64,000 bases of DNA from Bacillota bacterium (GTDB lineage: Bacteria; Bacillota; Clostridia; Oscillospirales; Ruminococcaceae), in the NCBI GenBank assembly GCA_023433405.1, contig JAEZCT010000067.1, positions 14,109 through 78,108 of the forward strand. Direction: 5' to 3'. Shown here in pieces: positions 57,252-64,000 of the stretch (positions are counted from its first letter, which is position 1; every line of letters begins with the position of its first letter). The position numbers and the translations under genes were made by a program. A model generated the notes under the pieces. It was not told the origin of the DNA, searched no databases, and saw only the letters and a program-made list of their open reading frames with translations.

Positions 57252-58016
57252 TCAGTTGGGTTGGTTGGCTGCGCGCAGGTTCTCCATGGTACGAGGCGGC
57301 TCCAGGTTCCGCGCGGGCTTTGTACGAAGGATGTCAAGCCGCAAGCTGCCCTCGCGCACCTCGGGCGAACGGTAGATATTCCACACCAGCGCGCGGTGGC
57401 GTTCGGCGGAGATCAGCGTCATCAGCTGCTCAATCAGCCGGTACAGCTTATCCGAGTCCCGTTCCTTTTCTGACGCAAAGACACAAATCAGCGCGCCGCT
57501 GGTATCGGCCCCAAGCCCGGCAAGCCCGCCGGAGGAGCCCGAAAACGCGCCGTCCGCGCGGCAGCTAAGCGTCACCTGCTCAATCAGGCGCGCGCCGTCA
57601 AAAATACCCCTCAGCTCGGCCTCATCCAGCTCCAGCAGCTGTTCCGAGGTATTCATGTGGCGCAAAAAACCGCACAGCCGCTTAAGCCGGTCCGAGGGGT
57701 CGTCCTCCCGGCCAAAGCAGTACGCGCAGGAAAATTTATGGCGCATCGCCATCAGCAGCTCCGGGCGCTGGCTGTTAACCACAATGACGGATACCACCCG
57801 TGCCTTGCAGCGGTCCAGTACCCGGTCAAGCAGCGAAAGGTCGCCAAGGCTCTCCCCGTCGGCGATAAGGTACAATACGGAGAGATGGGCAAACGCGTCC
57901 ACCTCCTCCTCTTTATATATAATCGGACCGCTCTCGCCCAGCTCGGCACAGATGTATTCCCCCACGCCCACAAAGGCAAGCTCGCTAAACTCATAGGCTC
58001 CCGGCAGAAAATCCAT
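57252..58016 (-). CDS. Unrecognised protein, possible degenerate tubulin/FtsZ-like fold
   Basis: This 254-residue soluble protein belongs to no family I recognise. It begins with a Rossmann-like strand (E-L-A-F-V-G-V-G-E-Y-I). A strand-helix-strand unit follows (V-L-Y-L-I-A-D-G, V-V-S-V-I-V-V-N-S), and it ends with a strand-helix-strand unit (G-A-L-I-C-V-F-A-S ... A-L-V-W-N-I-Y-R-S). That end is reminiscent of the FtsZ C-terminal domain. The GTPase motif G-G-G-T-G-T-G is absent. GGGAGG lies 7 bases before the ATG at 58016. mscL follows 41 bases later in the same direction. The FtsZ comparison is weak. Confidence 0.7.
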   Translation of the reverse strand: MDFLPGAYEFSELAFVGVGEYICAELGESGPIIYKEEEVDAFAHLSVLYLIADGESLGDLSLLDRVLDRCKARVVSVIVVNSQRPELLMAMRHKFSCAYCFGREDDPSDRLKRLCGFLRHMNTSEQLLELDEAELRGIFDGARLIEQVTLSCRADGAFSGSSGGLAGLGADTSGALICVFASEKERDSDKLYRLIEQLMTLISAERHRALVWNIYRSPEVREGSLRLDILRTKPARNLEPPRTMENLRAANQPN

Positions 58017-58313
58017 TGATAAACCTCCCATAAACCGCCTGATTTAACCGGCATAGATGCAGATATTATTATAGCATACCCAGAACCCTGTTAAAAGAGT
58101 CGGAATAGGTTCCTGGTAACCGCCATCAATGCGGGTTAATTTGTGCCGAATTGGCTAAAAGACCGCAGGAAGAGCGTTGTTTTTACAGCAAAAAGCTTAG
58201 AAGCGAATTATCCTGCAACGATATTCTATCTAAAATCATGAATTTTATGATATACCGCAGTATTAATAAAACAGCAATGAAATATTTGCCTTTAGGATAT
58301 ATAATGGGTTATT
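58017..58313. other. AT-rich gap without a recognised gene
   Basis: No gene or clear regulatory element was seen in this AT-rich stretch. It runs up to an internally deleted family A repeat and then to the ABC ATPase gene at 58441. Confidence 0.4.
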
Positions 58314-58388
58314 ATACTAACAATCCGATTTATATGGGTTTACACGCGGATTGTTACCTGCATTTCTGCTCTTTTTTAAGATTAGCAT
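58314..58388. repeat. Family A repeat, internally shortened
   Basis: ATACTAACAATCCGATTTAT leads directly into GGGTTTACACGCGGATT and the end AAGATTAGCAT. About 30 bases of the left half are missing compared with full copies. It lies 52 bases upstream of the ABC ATPase gene. Confidence 0.7.
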
Positions 58389-58440
58389 GATACCGCCTTT
58401 CAGGTAATACGGGTACGGCAGAGAAGGATGAACAGAAGCT

Positions 58441-59145
58441 ATGAATGAAATTGTAACCTTTGAAAATGTACGCAAAACCTACCGGATGGGGGAGGTGACA
58501 ATCCGCGCCGCCGACGGCATAGACCTGACTATTAACAAAGGCGAGTTTGCCGTCATTGTCGGGCCCAGCGGGGCGGGCAAAACCACGGTGCTCAATATGC
58601 TGGGCGGCATGGACACCTGCGATTCGGGCAGCATAGTCGTGGATGGCGAAAATATTGCGGAGTACAGTGAAAAACGGCTGATTACATACCGTCGCTACGA
58701 TATCGGTTTTGTCTTTCAGTTTTATAACCTTGTGCAGAACCTTACCGCAAGGGAAAACGTGGAGCTTGCCGCCCAGATATGCAAAAACTCCCTTTCAGCC
58801 GATGAGGTGCTGCGGGAGGTGGGGCTGGGCGAGCGGTTTGATAACTTTCCCGCCCAGCTATCCGGCGGCGAGCAGCAGCGCGTTGCCATTGCAAGAGCGC
58901 TCGCAAAGCGCCCGAAGCTTCTTCTGTGCGACGAACCAACGGGTGCGCTGGATTATGCAACCGGCAAGACAATCCTGAAGCTGCTGCAGGATACCTGCCG
59001 AAATATCGGCATGACGGTGGTGGTTATCACACATAATCTCGCAATCACCCCCATGGCGGACCGGGTAATACGGGTGAAAAACAGCCGTGTGCAGGAGATG
59101 TCAATAAACGAACATCCCGTGGATGTGGAAAAGATTGAGTGGTAG
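58441..59145 (+). CDS. ABC exporter ATP-binding protein (MacB/LolD class)
   Basis: Walker [10 protein letters not shown], signature L-S-G-G-E-Q-Q-R, Walker [12 protein letters not shown] and the H-loop T-H-N are intact (234 residues). It precedes a giant FtsX-type permease, separated only by a family A repeat, so the two should form one exporter. Confidence 0.93.
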   Translation: MNEIVTFENVRKTYRMGEVTIRAADGIDLTINKGEFAVIVGPSGAGKTTVLNMLGGMDTCDSGSIVVDGENIAEYSEKRLITYRRYDIGFVFQFYNLVQNLTARENVELAAQICKNSLSADEVLREVGLGERFDNFPAQLSGGEQQRVAIARALAKRPKLLLCDEPTGALDYATGKTILKLLQDTCRNIGMTVVVITHNLAITPMADRVIRVKNSRVQEMSINEHPVDVEKIEW

Positions 59146-59190
59146 GTCTGCAATCCCCTTCCTTTGCAATAATCGTGGCGTTTTGTGCTT

Positions 59191-59307
59191 AAACTAATAT
59201 CCGATTTTAAGGTGTATCATGTATAAAAATTAAGTGAAAAGCTTTGGCTTATGGGTTTTCACGCGGATTTTTCACTGCAATTCTATACCTTTTGAGGAGA
59301 TTAGCAT
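59191..59307. repeat. Family A hairpin repeat between the ABC genes
   Basis: This 117-bp copy runs from AAACTAATATCCGATTTTAA to GAGGAGATTAGCAT. It sits inside a likely operon between the ATPase and permease genes, so it is probably transcribed. Confidence 0.8.
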
Positions 59308-59343
59308 GAACCCTTCGCACACGCCGGAAAGGCATGATGATAT

Positions 59344-62300
59344 ATGAAACGCGCCCTTTTGACTACCGCCTTTCGGGAGATAAAAAGAACCTTTAGCCGG
59401 TTTCTTTCCATCTTCGCAATCGTGGCTCTGGGCACCGGCTTTTTTGCGGGCGTAAAGGCCACCTCGTCGGATATGCTGCTAACCATCGACAACTACTTTG
59501 ATGAATCCCGCCTTGAGGATTTTCACCTCATCTCCACCCTGGGCTTTGATGACGACGACATCAGGGCGGTGCGCGAGACGGAGGGGGTGGAGACGGCCAT
59601 ACCCGCCTACACGCTGGATGTTCTGGTGCAGCGGGGCACCAAGCAGGCGGTAATGCGTCTGCACTCGCTATCAAAGAATTACCTGTATGACCCCGATTCA
59701 CTCAACCGCCCTATCATTATGGAGGGGCGCCGTCCGCTCAAGGAGAACGAATGCCTGATTGACGCGACGGATGACCTTTATAAGGTTGGCGATACGGTCA
59801 CCTTCTTATCCGGCACCGACGACCCGCTCACCGATTCGCTGCGGGTTACCACCTATACCATTGTAGGCTCGGTGCGCACACCCTATTATATTGAATATGC
59901 GCGGGGTAACACCAATATCGGCAACGGCAAGGTTTATTCCTTCTTTTATGTCCCCGAGGAGGCCTTCGACCTGCCCGCCTACACCACGGTGTACCTTTCC
60001 GCCGAGGGCGCGCGGGAGGCGCAGAGCTATTCCGACGCGTACAGTAATATTATCGATACCATGACCGAGCGCCTTGAGGCGCTTGCCAAGGTGCGCGAGG
60101 GCGCACGGTACGAAGCAGTGCGGACCGAGGCGCAACAAACCCTGGATGATGCCCAAAAAGAGCTGGATGACGCAAAGGCGGAGGCGGAAACCGAGCTGGC
60201 CGATGCTCGCGCAAAGCTGGACGACGCGCAGAAGGACCTTAAAAGCGGTCGTGCGGAGTATGCAGACGGGGTGAACACCTATAACACCGAGCTGGCCGAT
60301 GCCCGCGCAAAGCTGGACGACGGCTACAAGGAACGCTTGGACGGGCAGGTCAAGTACATTGACGGACGGGAGGAGTTCCTGGCAGAGAGCGCCAAGGCGC
60401 GGGAAAAGCTCAGGGTCGCTGAGGCACAGCTTGCCGTCGGCGCGGCGGCTTATCAGCTGGGGCTTAGCGCTTATCAGGACGCCCAGTCGGTGTATAGCGC
60501 ATTACGGGCAGCCCTAAAGGCAAACGACCCCGAAGCCGTAGGCGCGCTGCTTTCGCGGATAAACGCCATCGATTCCAGTCTTGGCGAATATTTCGGGTAC
60601 TATGCCTATGCGCCATCCGCCGAGACCAAGGCTGGAGCCAATGCGGCGCTGTCCGCCTTCGGTTCCGCGCTGTCGTCAAACAAGGCGGCGCTGGATGCCG
60701 CGAAGAAGGAGCTTGACGCCGCCAGAAGGCAGATACGCGACGGCTACAATCAAATCAGCGAGGCGAACGAGGAGCTTTATCGGGCAAAAGTTGACATCTA
60801 TCAGGGCGGGCGTGACCTCATAGGCGGCGAAAAGGATTATGGTACCGCCATTACCGACGGGCAGGCCGAGCTTGCCGATGCCGCCGCGAAGCTGACCGAC
60901 GGCGAAAAAGAGCTTGCCGACGCCGAGGCGGAGTATGCAAAGGCAAAGACGGACGCGGACCGGAAAATTGCCGACGCGCAGGCGAAAATTGACGACGGCA
61001 GAAAGGAGCTTGCCGCCCTCAAGCCCACCGAGTGGTATATCTTCGACCGCAGCGGCATACCCGCCAACGCGAACTATTATGACGACAGCCAGCGTATAGA
61101 CGCGGTATCGCGGGTCTTTCCGGTGTTTTTCTTTCTTGTGGCGGCACTGGTGTGCCTAACCACCATGACCCGTATGGTGGAGGAGCAGCGCACCGAGCTT
61201 GGCACCGTCAAGGCACTGGGGTACTCAAAGGGCGCCTCTGTGCAGAAGTTCTTTTTATACTCCGTACTGGCAAGCCTTGCGGGCAGCGCCTTTGGGCTTG
61301 CGGTGGGCTATCGCTTGTTCCCCGCCATTATCGGCTCGGTATACAACACCCTCTATAAAATACCGCCCATCCTGACCCCGTTCCACTGGCAGGAGGCGGG
61401 ATTTATTACCTTGGCAGCGGTGCTTGTCACCACGCTATCCGCCCTGCTTGCCTGCTATAAGGAGCTTGCGGAGCAGCCGGCCACCCTGATGCGCCCCAAG
61501 GCTCCCAAGCCCGGGCGGCGGGTTTTGCTTGAGCGTGTGGGCTTTATCTGGAAACGGCTGAGCTTTGTGCAAAAGGTAACCGTGCGTAACCTTTTGCGCT
61601 ACAAGCGGCGCATTTTGATGACGGTTATCGGTATAGCGGGCTGTACGGCTCTAATGGTGGCGGGCTTTGGTCTGAAATACTCCATATCCTCTATCGTAAC
61701 CAAGCAGTTTGGTGATATCTTTCTCTATAACGGCATGATTATGCTGGATGAGGACGCCAGCGCGGAGGATAAGACTGCTCTTGCCGCCACGGTGGAGGCA
61801 CAACAGAATATTACCAGCTCCTTATTTGTACGCCAGAGCACAATGACCGCCCTTTCGGGCAAAACCGAGTATGACGCGGTTTTGTTCGTACCCGAAGCAA
61901 CCGAAAACATCGACGATTTTGCCGTACTGCGCAGCCGAAGCAGCCATGAGCCCATTCCCCTGGGGGATGAAGGCGCGGTTGTAACAGAGAAGCTGGCAAA
62001 AATGCTATCCCTGCAGGTTGGCGACACCATCGACCTGCGGGATGGAGACAACCGCCGGTATCAGCTGCCGGTCAGTGCCATTACCGAGAACTACTTTATG
62101 CATTATGTTTACATAACGCCTGCGCTCTATGAGCGCACCTTTGGCGAAGCATACAGCTGCAACACCCTTTTTGTGCGGCTTGCCGACACCCAGGAGACCG
62201 AGCAGGACAGGCTGTCCATCACGCTGATGGAGAATGACTATGTGTATGGCGTGTCGTTTAACAGCGGTGTCGTCAACAGCTTTAACGATATCTTCCGAAG

Positions 62301-62703
62301 TCTGGATGCCGTGGTGCTGGTGCTGATTGTTTCAGCTGGACTGCTGGCCTTTGTGGTGCTGTATAACCTCACCAACATCAACGTCACCGAGCGTATTCGA
62401 GAGATTGCGACCATCAAGGTGCTGGGTTTTTATGACCGGGAGGTCTCGGCCTATATCTACCGCGAAAACGTGCTGTTAAGCTTCATCGGCATTGCCTTCG
62501 GGCTTTTGGGCGGGGTGTTTTTGCACAGCTATGTGATTACCACCGCCGAGATTGATATGGTAATGTTCGGGCGCGACCTTGGCTGGTACAGCTTTGTAAT
62601 CTCCGCCGCGCTTACCCTCTTGTTCTCGGGGCTTGTAAATCTGGCTCTGCATTTCAGGCTGCGGCGCGTCAGCATGGTAGAATCGCTTAAATCCATCGAA
62701 TAG
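59344..62703 (+). CDS. Large FtsX/MacB-type ABC permease with extracellular coiled coil
   Basis: This 1119-residue protein has one helix near the N-terminus (17-40) and an extracellular region of about 550 residues. That region contains a long coiled coil (about 255-395 and 440-560; repeated E-L-A-D-A-R-A-K-L-D-D). Two FtsX domains with helices are at about 590-710 and 985-1110. Such proteins in Gram-positives export or sense peptides or hydrophobic compounds. The cargo is unknown. The repeat E-L-A-D-A-R-A-K-L-D-D is also near-identical at the DNA level (60190s and 60290s), pointing to internal duplication. Confidence 0.9.
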   Translation: MKRALLTTAFREIKRTFSRFLSIFAIVALGTGFFAGVKATSSDMLLTIDNYFDESRLEDFHLISTLGFDDDDIRAVRETEGVETAIPAYTLDVLVQRGTKQAVMRLHSLSKNYLYDPDSLNRPIIMEGRRPLKENECLIDATDDLYKVGDTVTFLSGTDDPLTDSLRVTTYTIVGSVRTPYYIEYARGNTNIGNGKVYSFFYVPEEAFDLPAYTTVYLSAEGAREAQSYSDAYSNIIDTMTERLEALAKVREGARYEAVRTEAQQTLDDAQKELDDAKAEAETELADARAKLDDAQKDLKSGRAEYADGVNTYNTELADARAKLDDGYKERLDGQVKYIDGREEFLAESAKAREKLRVAEAQLAVGAAAYQLGLSAYQDAQSVYSALRAALKANDPEAVGALLSRINAIDSSLGEYFGYYAYAPSAETKAGANAALSAFGSALSSNKAALDAAKKELDAARRQIRDGYNQISEANEELYRAKVDIYQGGRDLIGGEKDYGTAITDGQAELADAAAKLTDGEKELADAEAEYAKAKTDADRKIADAQAKIDDGRKELAALKPTEWYIFDRSGIPANANYYDDSQRIDAVSRVFPVFFFLVAALVCLTTMTRMVEEQRTELGTVKALGYSKGASVQKFFLYSVLASLAGSAFGLAVGYRLFPAIIGSVYNTLYKIPPILTPFHWQEAGFITLAAVLVTTLSALLACYKELAEQPATLMRPKAPKPGRRVLLERVGFIWKRLSFVQKVTVRNLLRYKRRILMTVIGIAGCTALMVAGFGLKYSISSIVTKQFGDIFLYNGMIMLDEDASAEDKTALAATVEAQQNITSSLFVRQSTMTALSGKTEYDAVLFVPEATENIDDFAVLRSRSSHEPIPLGDEGAVVTEKLAKMLSLQVGDTIDLRDGDNRRYQLPVSAITENYFMHYVYITPALYERTFGEAYSCNTLFVRLADTQETEQDRLSITLMENDYVYGVSFNSGVVNSFNDIFRSLDAVVLVLIVSAGLLAFVVLYNLTNINVTERIREIATIKVLGFYDREVSAYIYRENVLLSFIGIAFGLLGGVFLHSYVITTAEIDMVMFGRDLGWYSFVISAALTLLFSGLVNLALHFRLRRVSMVESLKSIE

Positions 62704-62753
62704 GGCTGCGTGGCTCGTTGAAGGCGAACAGGCTGCTTTGATTCAAAAATGCT

Positions 62754-62793
62754 AAACCGCGCGGCGGTGCGGAGTATTGCCGCCGCGCGGTTT
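62754..62793 (+). terminator. Terminator of the ABC exporter genes
   Basis: A perfect 14-bp GC-rich stem (62754-62767 with 62780-62793) and a 12-base loop, then GGCGTTT. The T tract is poor, but the stem is very strong and lies 50 bases after the stop. Confidence 0.72.
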
Positions 62794-62828
62794 GGCGTTT
62801 AACTTTACCAGGCTTCTTTTAACATTTT

Positions 62829-62929
62829 ATACTAATATCGGATTTAAAAGAGTATAAAAATCAAGTGAAAAGCTTTAATTTATGGGTTTTCACGCAGATT
62901 TTTATCGACTCTTTTTGAGGAGATAGTAT
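62829..62929. repeat. Family A hairpin repeat
   Basis: This 101-bp copy is nearly identical to those at 47350 and 63778 (ATACTAATATCGGATTTAAA to GAGGAGATAGTAT). It lies in the gap between the exporter and the small TIGR04076-type gene; nothing else was seen there. Confidence 0.85.
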
Positions 62930-63004
62930 TAGAACGAAATTAGGTTAAGCAGCCCATTAACCGCGTATCTCTTCCTCAGAATGTTTGAAAGGTGTGAAGG
63001 CAAC

Positions 63005-63250
63005 ATGCGAAAGGTAAAGTTAACCGTTACCGCCGCAAAATGCAGATGCGGGTACCATAAAGCCGGCGATGTTTTTATTGTAGAGGATTTATGCCCTCCG
63101 CTGTGCCATGAATTATGGAGTGCCATTTATCCTTCTGTCTACACTCTGTTAAATGACGGAAGCTTGGATTGCGGGGAGACAAGGGGTAAGTTTTTTGATG
63201 CAAAATGTCCGGATACCGGACGGGTCGAGCTCCATGGAGAGGTGGTATAA
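63005..63250 (+). CDS. TIGR04076-family small cysteine-rich protein
   Basis: This 81-residue protein has the family landmarks: C-x-C-G-Y-H-K-A-G-D-V-F, E-D-L-C-P-P-L-C-H-E-L-W and F-D-A-K-C-P-D-T-G-R-V. The function of the family is unknown; the conserved cysteines suggest metal binding or redox activity. The start at 63005 is the usual M-x-K-V-K-L-T-V. It ends four bases before the acetyltransferase gene, so the two are probably co-transcribed. Confidence 0.82.
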   Translation: MRKVKLTVTAAKCRCGYHKAGDVFIVEDLCPPLCHELWSAIYPSVYTLLNDGSLDCGETRGKFFDAKCPDTGRVELHGEVV

Positions 63251-63254
63251 AGTG

Positions 63255-63727
63255 ATGCGGATTGAAGAGACTTTTAAGCCAATGGAAAAGGCAGGCATTT
63301 GTAATGATACCTTGCGGGCATTGCCTGATTGGTTTGGCATAGAAGCAAGCATTGTCGACTACACCAACGAAGTGCAAAGCATGGCTTTTTATGCCGCGTT
63401 TGACGCAGAAACGCCGATAGGCTTTGTTGCGTTAAAGGCGCATAACCCATTTACCGCAGAAGTCTATGTGATGGCGGTACGAAAGGAATATCACAGACAG
63501 GGCGTTGGCAGGGCATTAATTGAATGCTGTGAGGATTTTTGCCGTAAAAACGAGCATGAATTTCTAACGGTAAAAACCCTTGATGAGGCTGGGGCAAGCA
63601 GCAGCTATGATAATACCAGACTGTTTTATTTTTCAACCGGGTTTCGTCCGCTCGAAGTTTCCCCGACCTGTGGGACGCGGATAATCCGTGCTTGCTTTTG
63701 GCAAAATACATGCAGGGCACCAAATGA
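63255..63727 (+). pseudogene. GNAT acetyltransferase with a C-terminal frameshift
   Basis: The GNAT core is clear, with acetyl-CoA loop R-Q-G-V-G-R-A-L. GAGAGGTGG precedes the ATG at 63255. At 63657-63664 the sequence GTTTCCCC changes frame. With one more T the reading continues E-V-F-P-D-L-W-D-A-D-N-P-C-L-L-L-A-K, the normal GNAT ending, and stops at 63725-63727. As written, the frame instead runs into the following repeat and stops at 63806. One base of a T run is missing, either a real mutation or a sequencing error. Confidence 0.8.
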
Positions 63728-63777
63728 ACACAATGCCAAAGCCGCAAACCGCCAGGCAGCGCGGGGCATTGCTGCTG

Positions 63778-63879
63778 ATACTAATATCCGATTTAAAAGA
63801 GTATAAAAATCAAGTGAAAAGCTTTAATTTATGGGTTTTCACGCGGATTTTTGTCGACTCTTTTTGAGGGGATTAGTAC
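63778..63879. repeat. Family A hairpin repeat
   Basis: This 102-bp near-consensus copy runs from ATACTAATATCCGATTTAAA to GGGGATTAGTAC. The shifted frame of the acetyltransferase ends within it. A transposase gene starts 65 bases further on. Confidence 0.85.
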
Positions 63880-63944
63880 ATTGTTAAAACTAATAGTTGT
63901 ATAATATGGCAAAGGTGATATACTTAAACAAAGGGGTGTATCAA

Positions 63945-64000
63945 ATGCCAAAAAAGAAGTACAAAGTAAATCTTACCGATGAAGAGCAAAGGACTTTAAA
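63945..64000 (+). CDS. IS630-family transposase, N-terminal fragment (cut by window end)
   Basis: Only 18 codons are visible: M-P-K-K-K-Y-K-V-N-L-T-D-E-E-Q-R-T-L. This start is typical of IS630-type transposases, which target TA. AAAGGGG lies about 8 bases upstream. The left end of the insertion sequence should lie between 63880 and 63944, but its inverted repeat cannot be confirmed without the right end. Confidence 0.6.
   Translation, partial: MPKKKYKVNLTDEEQRTL

Noticed and set aside
63778..63879. Family A repeat as the left terminal repeat of the following transposase element
   Set aside because: The same repeat occurs many times without a transposase and is complete on its own; the link to the IS630-like gene needs the right end, which is outside the window.

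Overview
The window looks like a chromosome segment of an anaerobic, spore-forming, moderately GC-rich Clostridia species, probably of the Oscillospiraceae/Ruminococcaceae type. Oxygen-free metabolism is indicated by a sensory [FeFe]-hydrogenase and by anaerobic ribonucleotide reductase with its radical-SAM activase. Sporulation is indicated by SpmA, SpmB, a SpoIID domain, YpeB, an AbrB/SpoVT-type regulator and a BclB-like collagen protein. AGGAGG-type ribosome sites and TTGACA/TATAAT-type promoters are Firmicutes-like. No rRNA, tRNA or CRISPR array was recognised. The assignment is an inference from gene content.

Layout. 1-3.4 kb: a cut-off membrane diguanylate cyclase and a CheW protein. 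3.4-15.7 kb: one long leftward block, ilvB-ilvN-ilvC-ilvD-leuA-cimA-leuC-leuD-leuB, making valine, leucine and (through citramalate) isoleucine. It is preceded by a promoter, an Ile/Val/Leu-rich leader peptide and a terminator that together read as a transcription attenuator. 16-24.2 kb: small metabolic genes, then a redox-sensing module (2Fe-2S ferredoxin, PAS-containing sensory hydrogenase, SpoIIE-type phosphatase) behind a promoter with a Rex-like site. An AT-rich methyltransferase and a decayed copy of the phosphatase 3' end follow. 24.8-29.4 kb: ABC transporter parts. 29.5-41.9 kb: sporulation and cell-surface genes (spmAB, AbrB-type regulator, collagen-like protein, a 1175-residue CinA/sortase B/SpoIID fusion, thiI with its cysteine desulfurase, ypeB). 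42-47.3 kb: a two-gene chromate-type transporter, an orphan prepilin and nrdDG behind NrdR-type boxes. 48-51.3 kb: a second IlvD/Edd-family dehydratase with a FadR-type GntR regulator; both genes carry the same 19-bp putative operator just after their promoters. 51.8-64 kb: a c-di-GMP phosphodiesterase, an orphan adenine methyltransferase with an N-terminal HTH, an HD hydrolase, MscL, an unrecognised protein, a large ABC exporter, small genes, a frameshifted acetyltransferase and the start of an IS630-like transposase.

The intergenic spaces are unusually rich in repeats. At least a dozen copies of about 100-bp hairpin-forming elements (families A and B) begin ATACTA and mostly end TAGTAT. There are three copies of a 290-385 bp element (family C), one inverted and carrying an insertion, and one 162-bp element with 15-bp perfect terminal inverted repeats.

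The best candidates for something undescribed are the CinA/sortase/SpoIID fusion, the ilv leader with two possible leader peptides, the Rex-linked sensory-hydrogenase module and the small repeat families. All functional statements come from reading the sequence; no database search or folding program was run.
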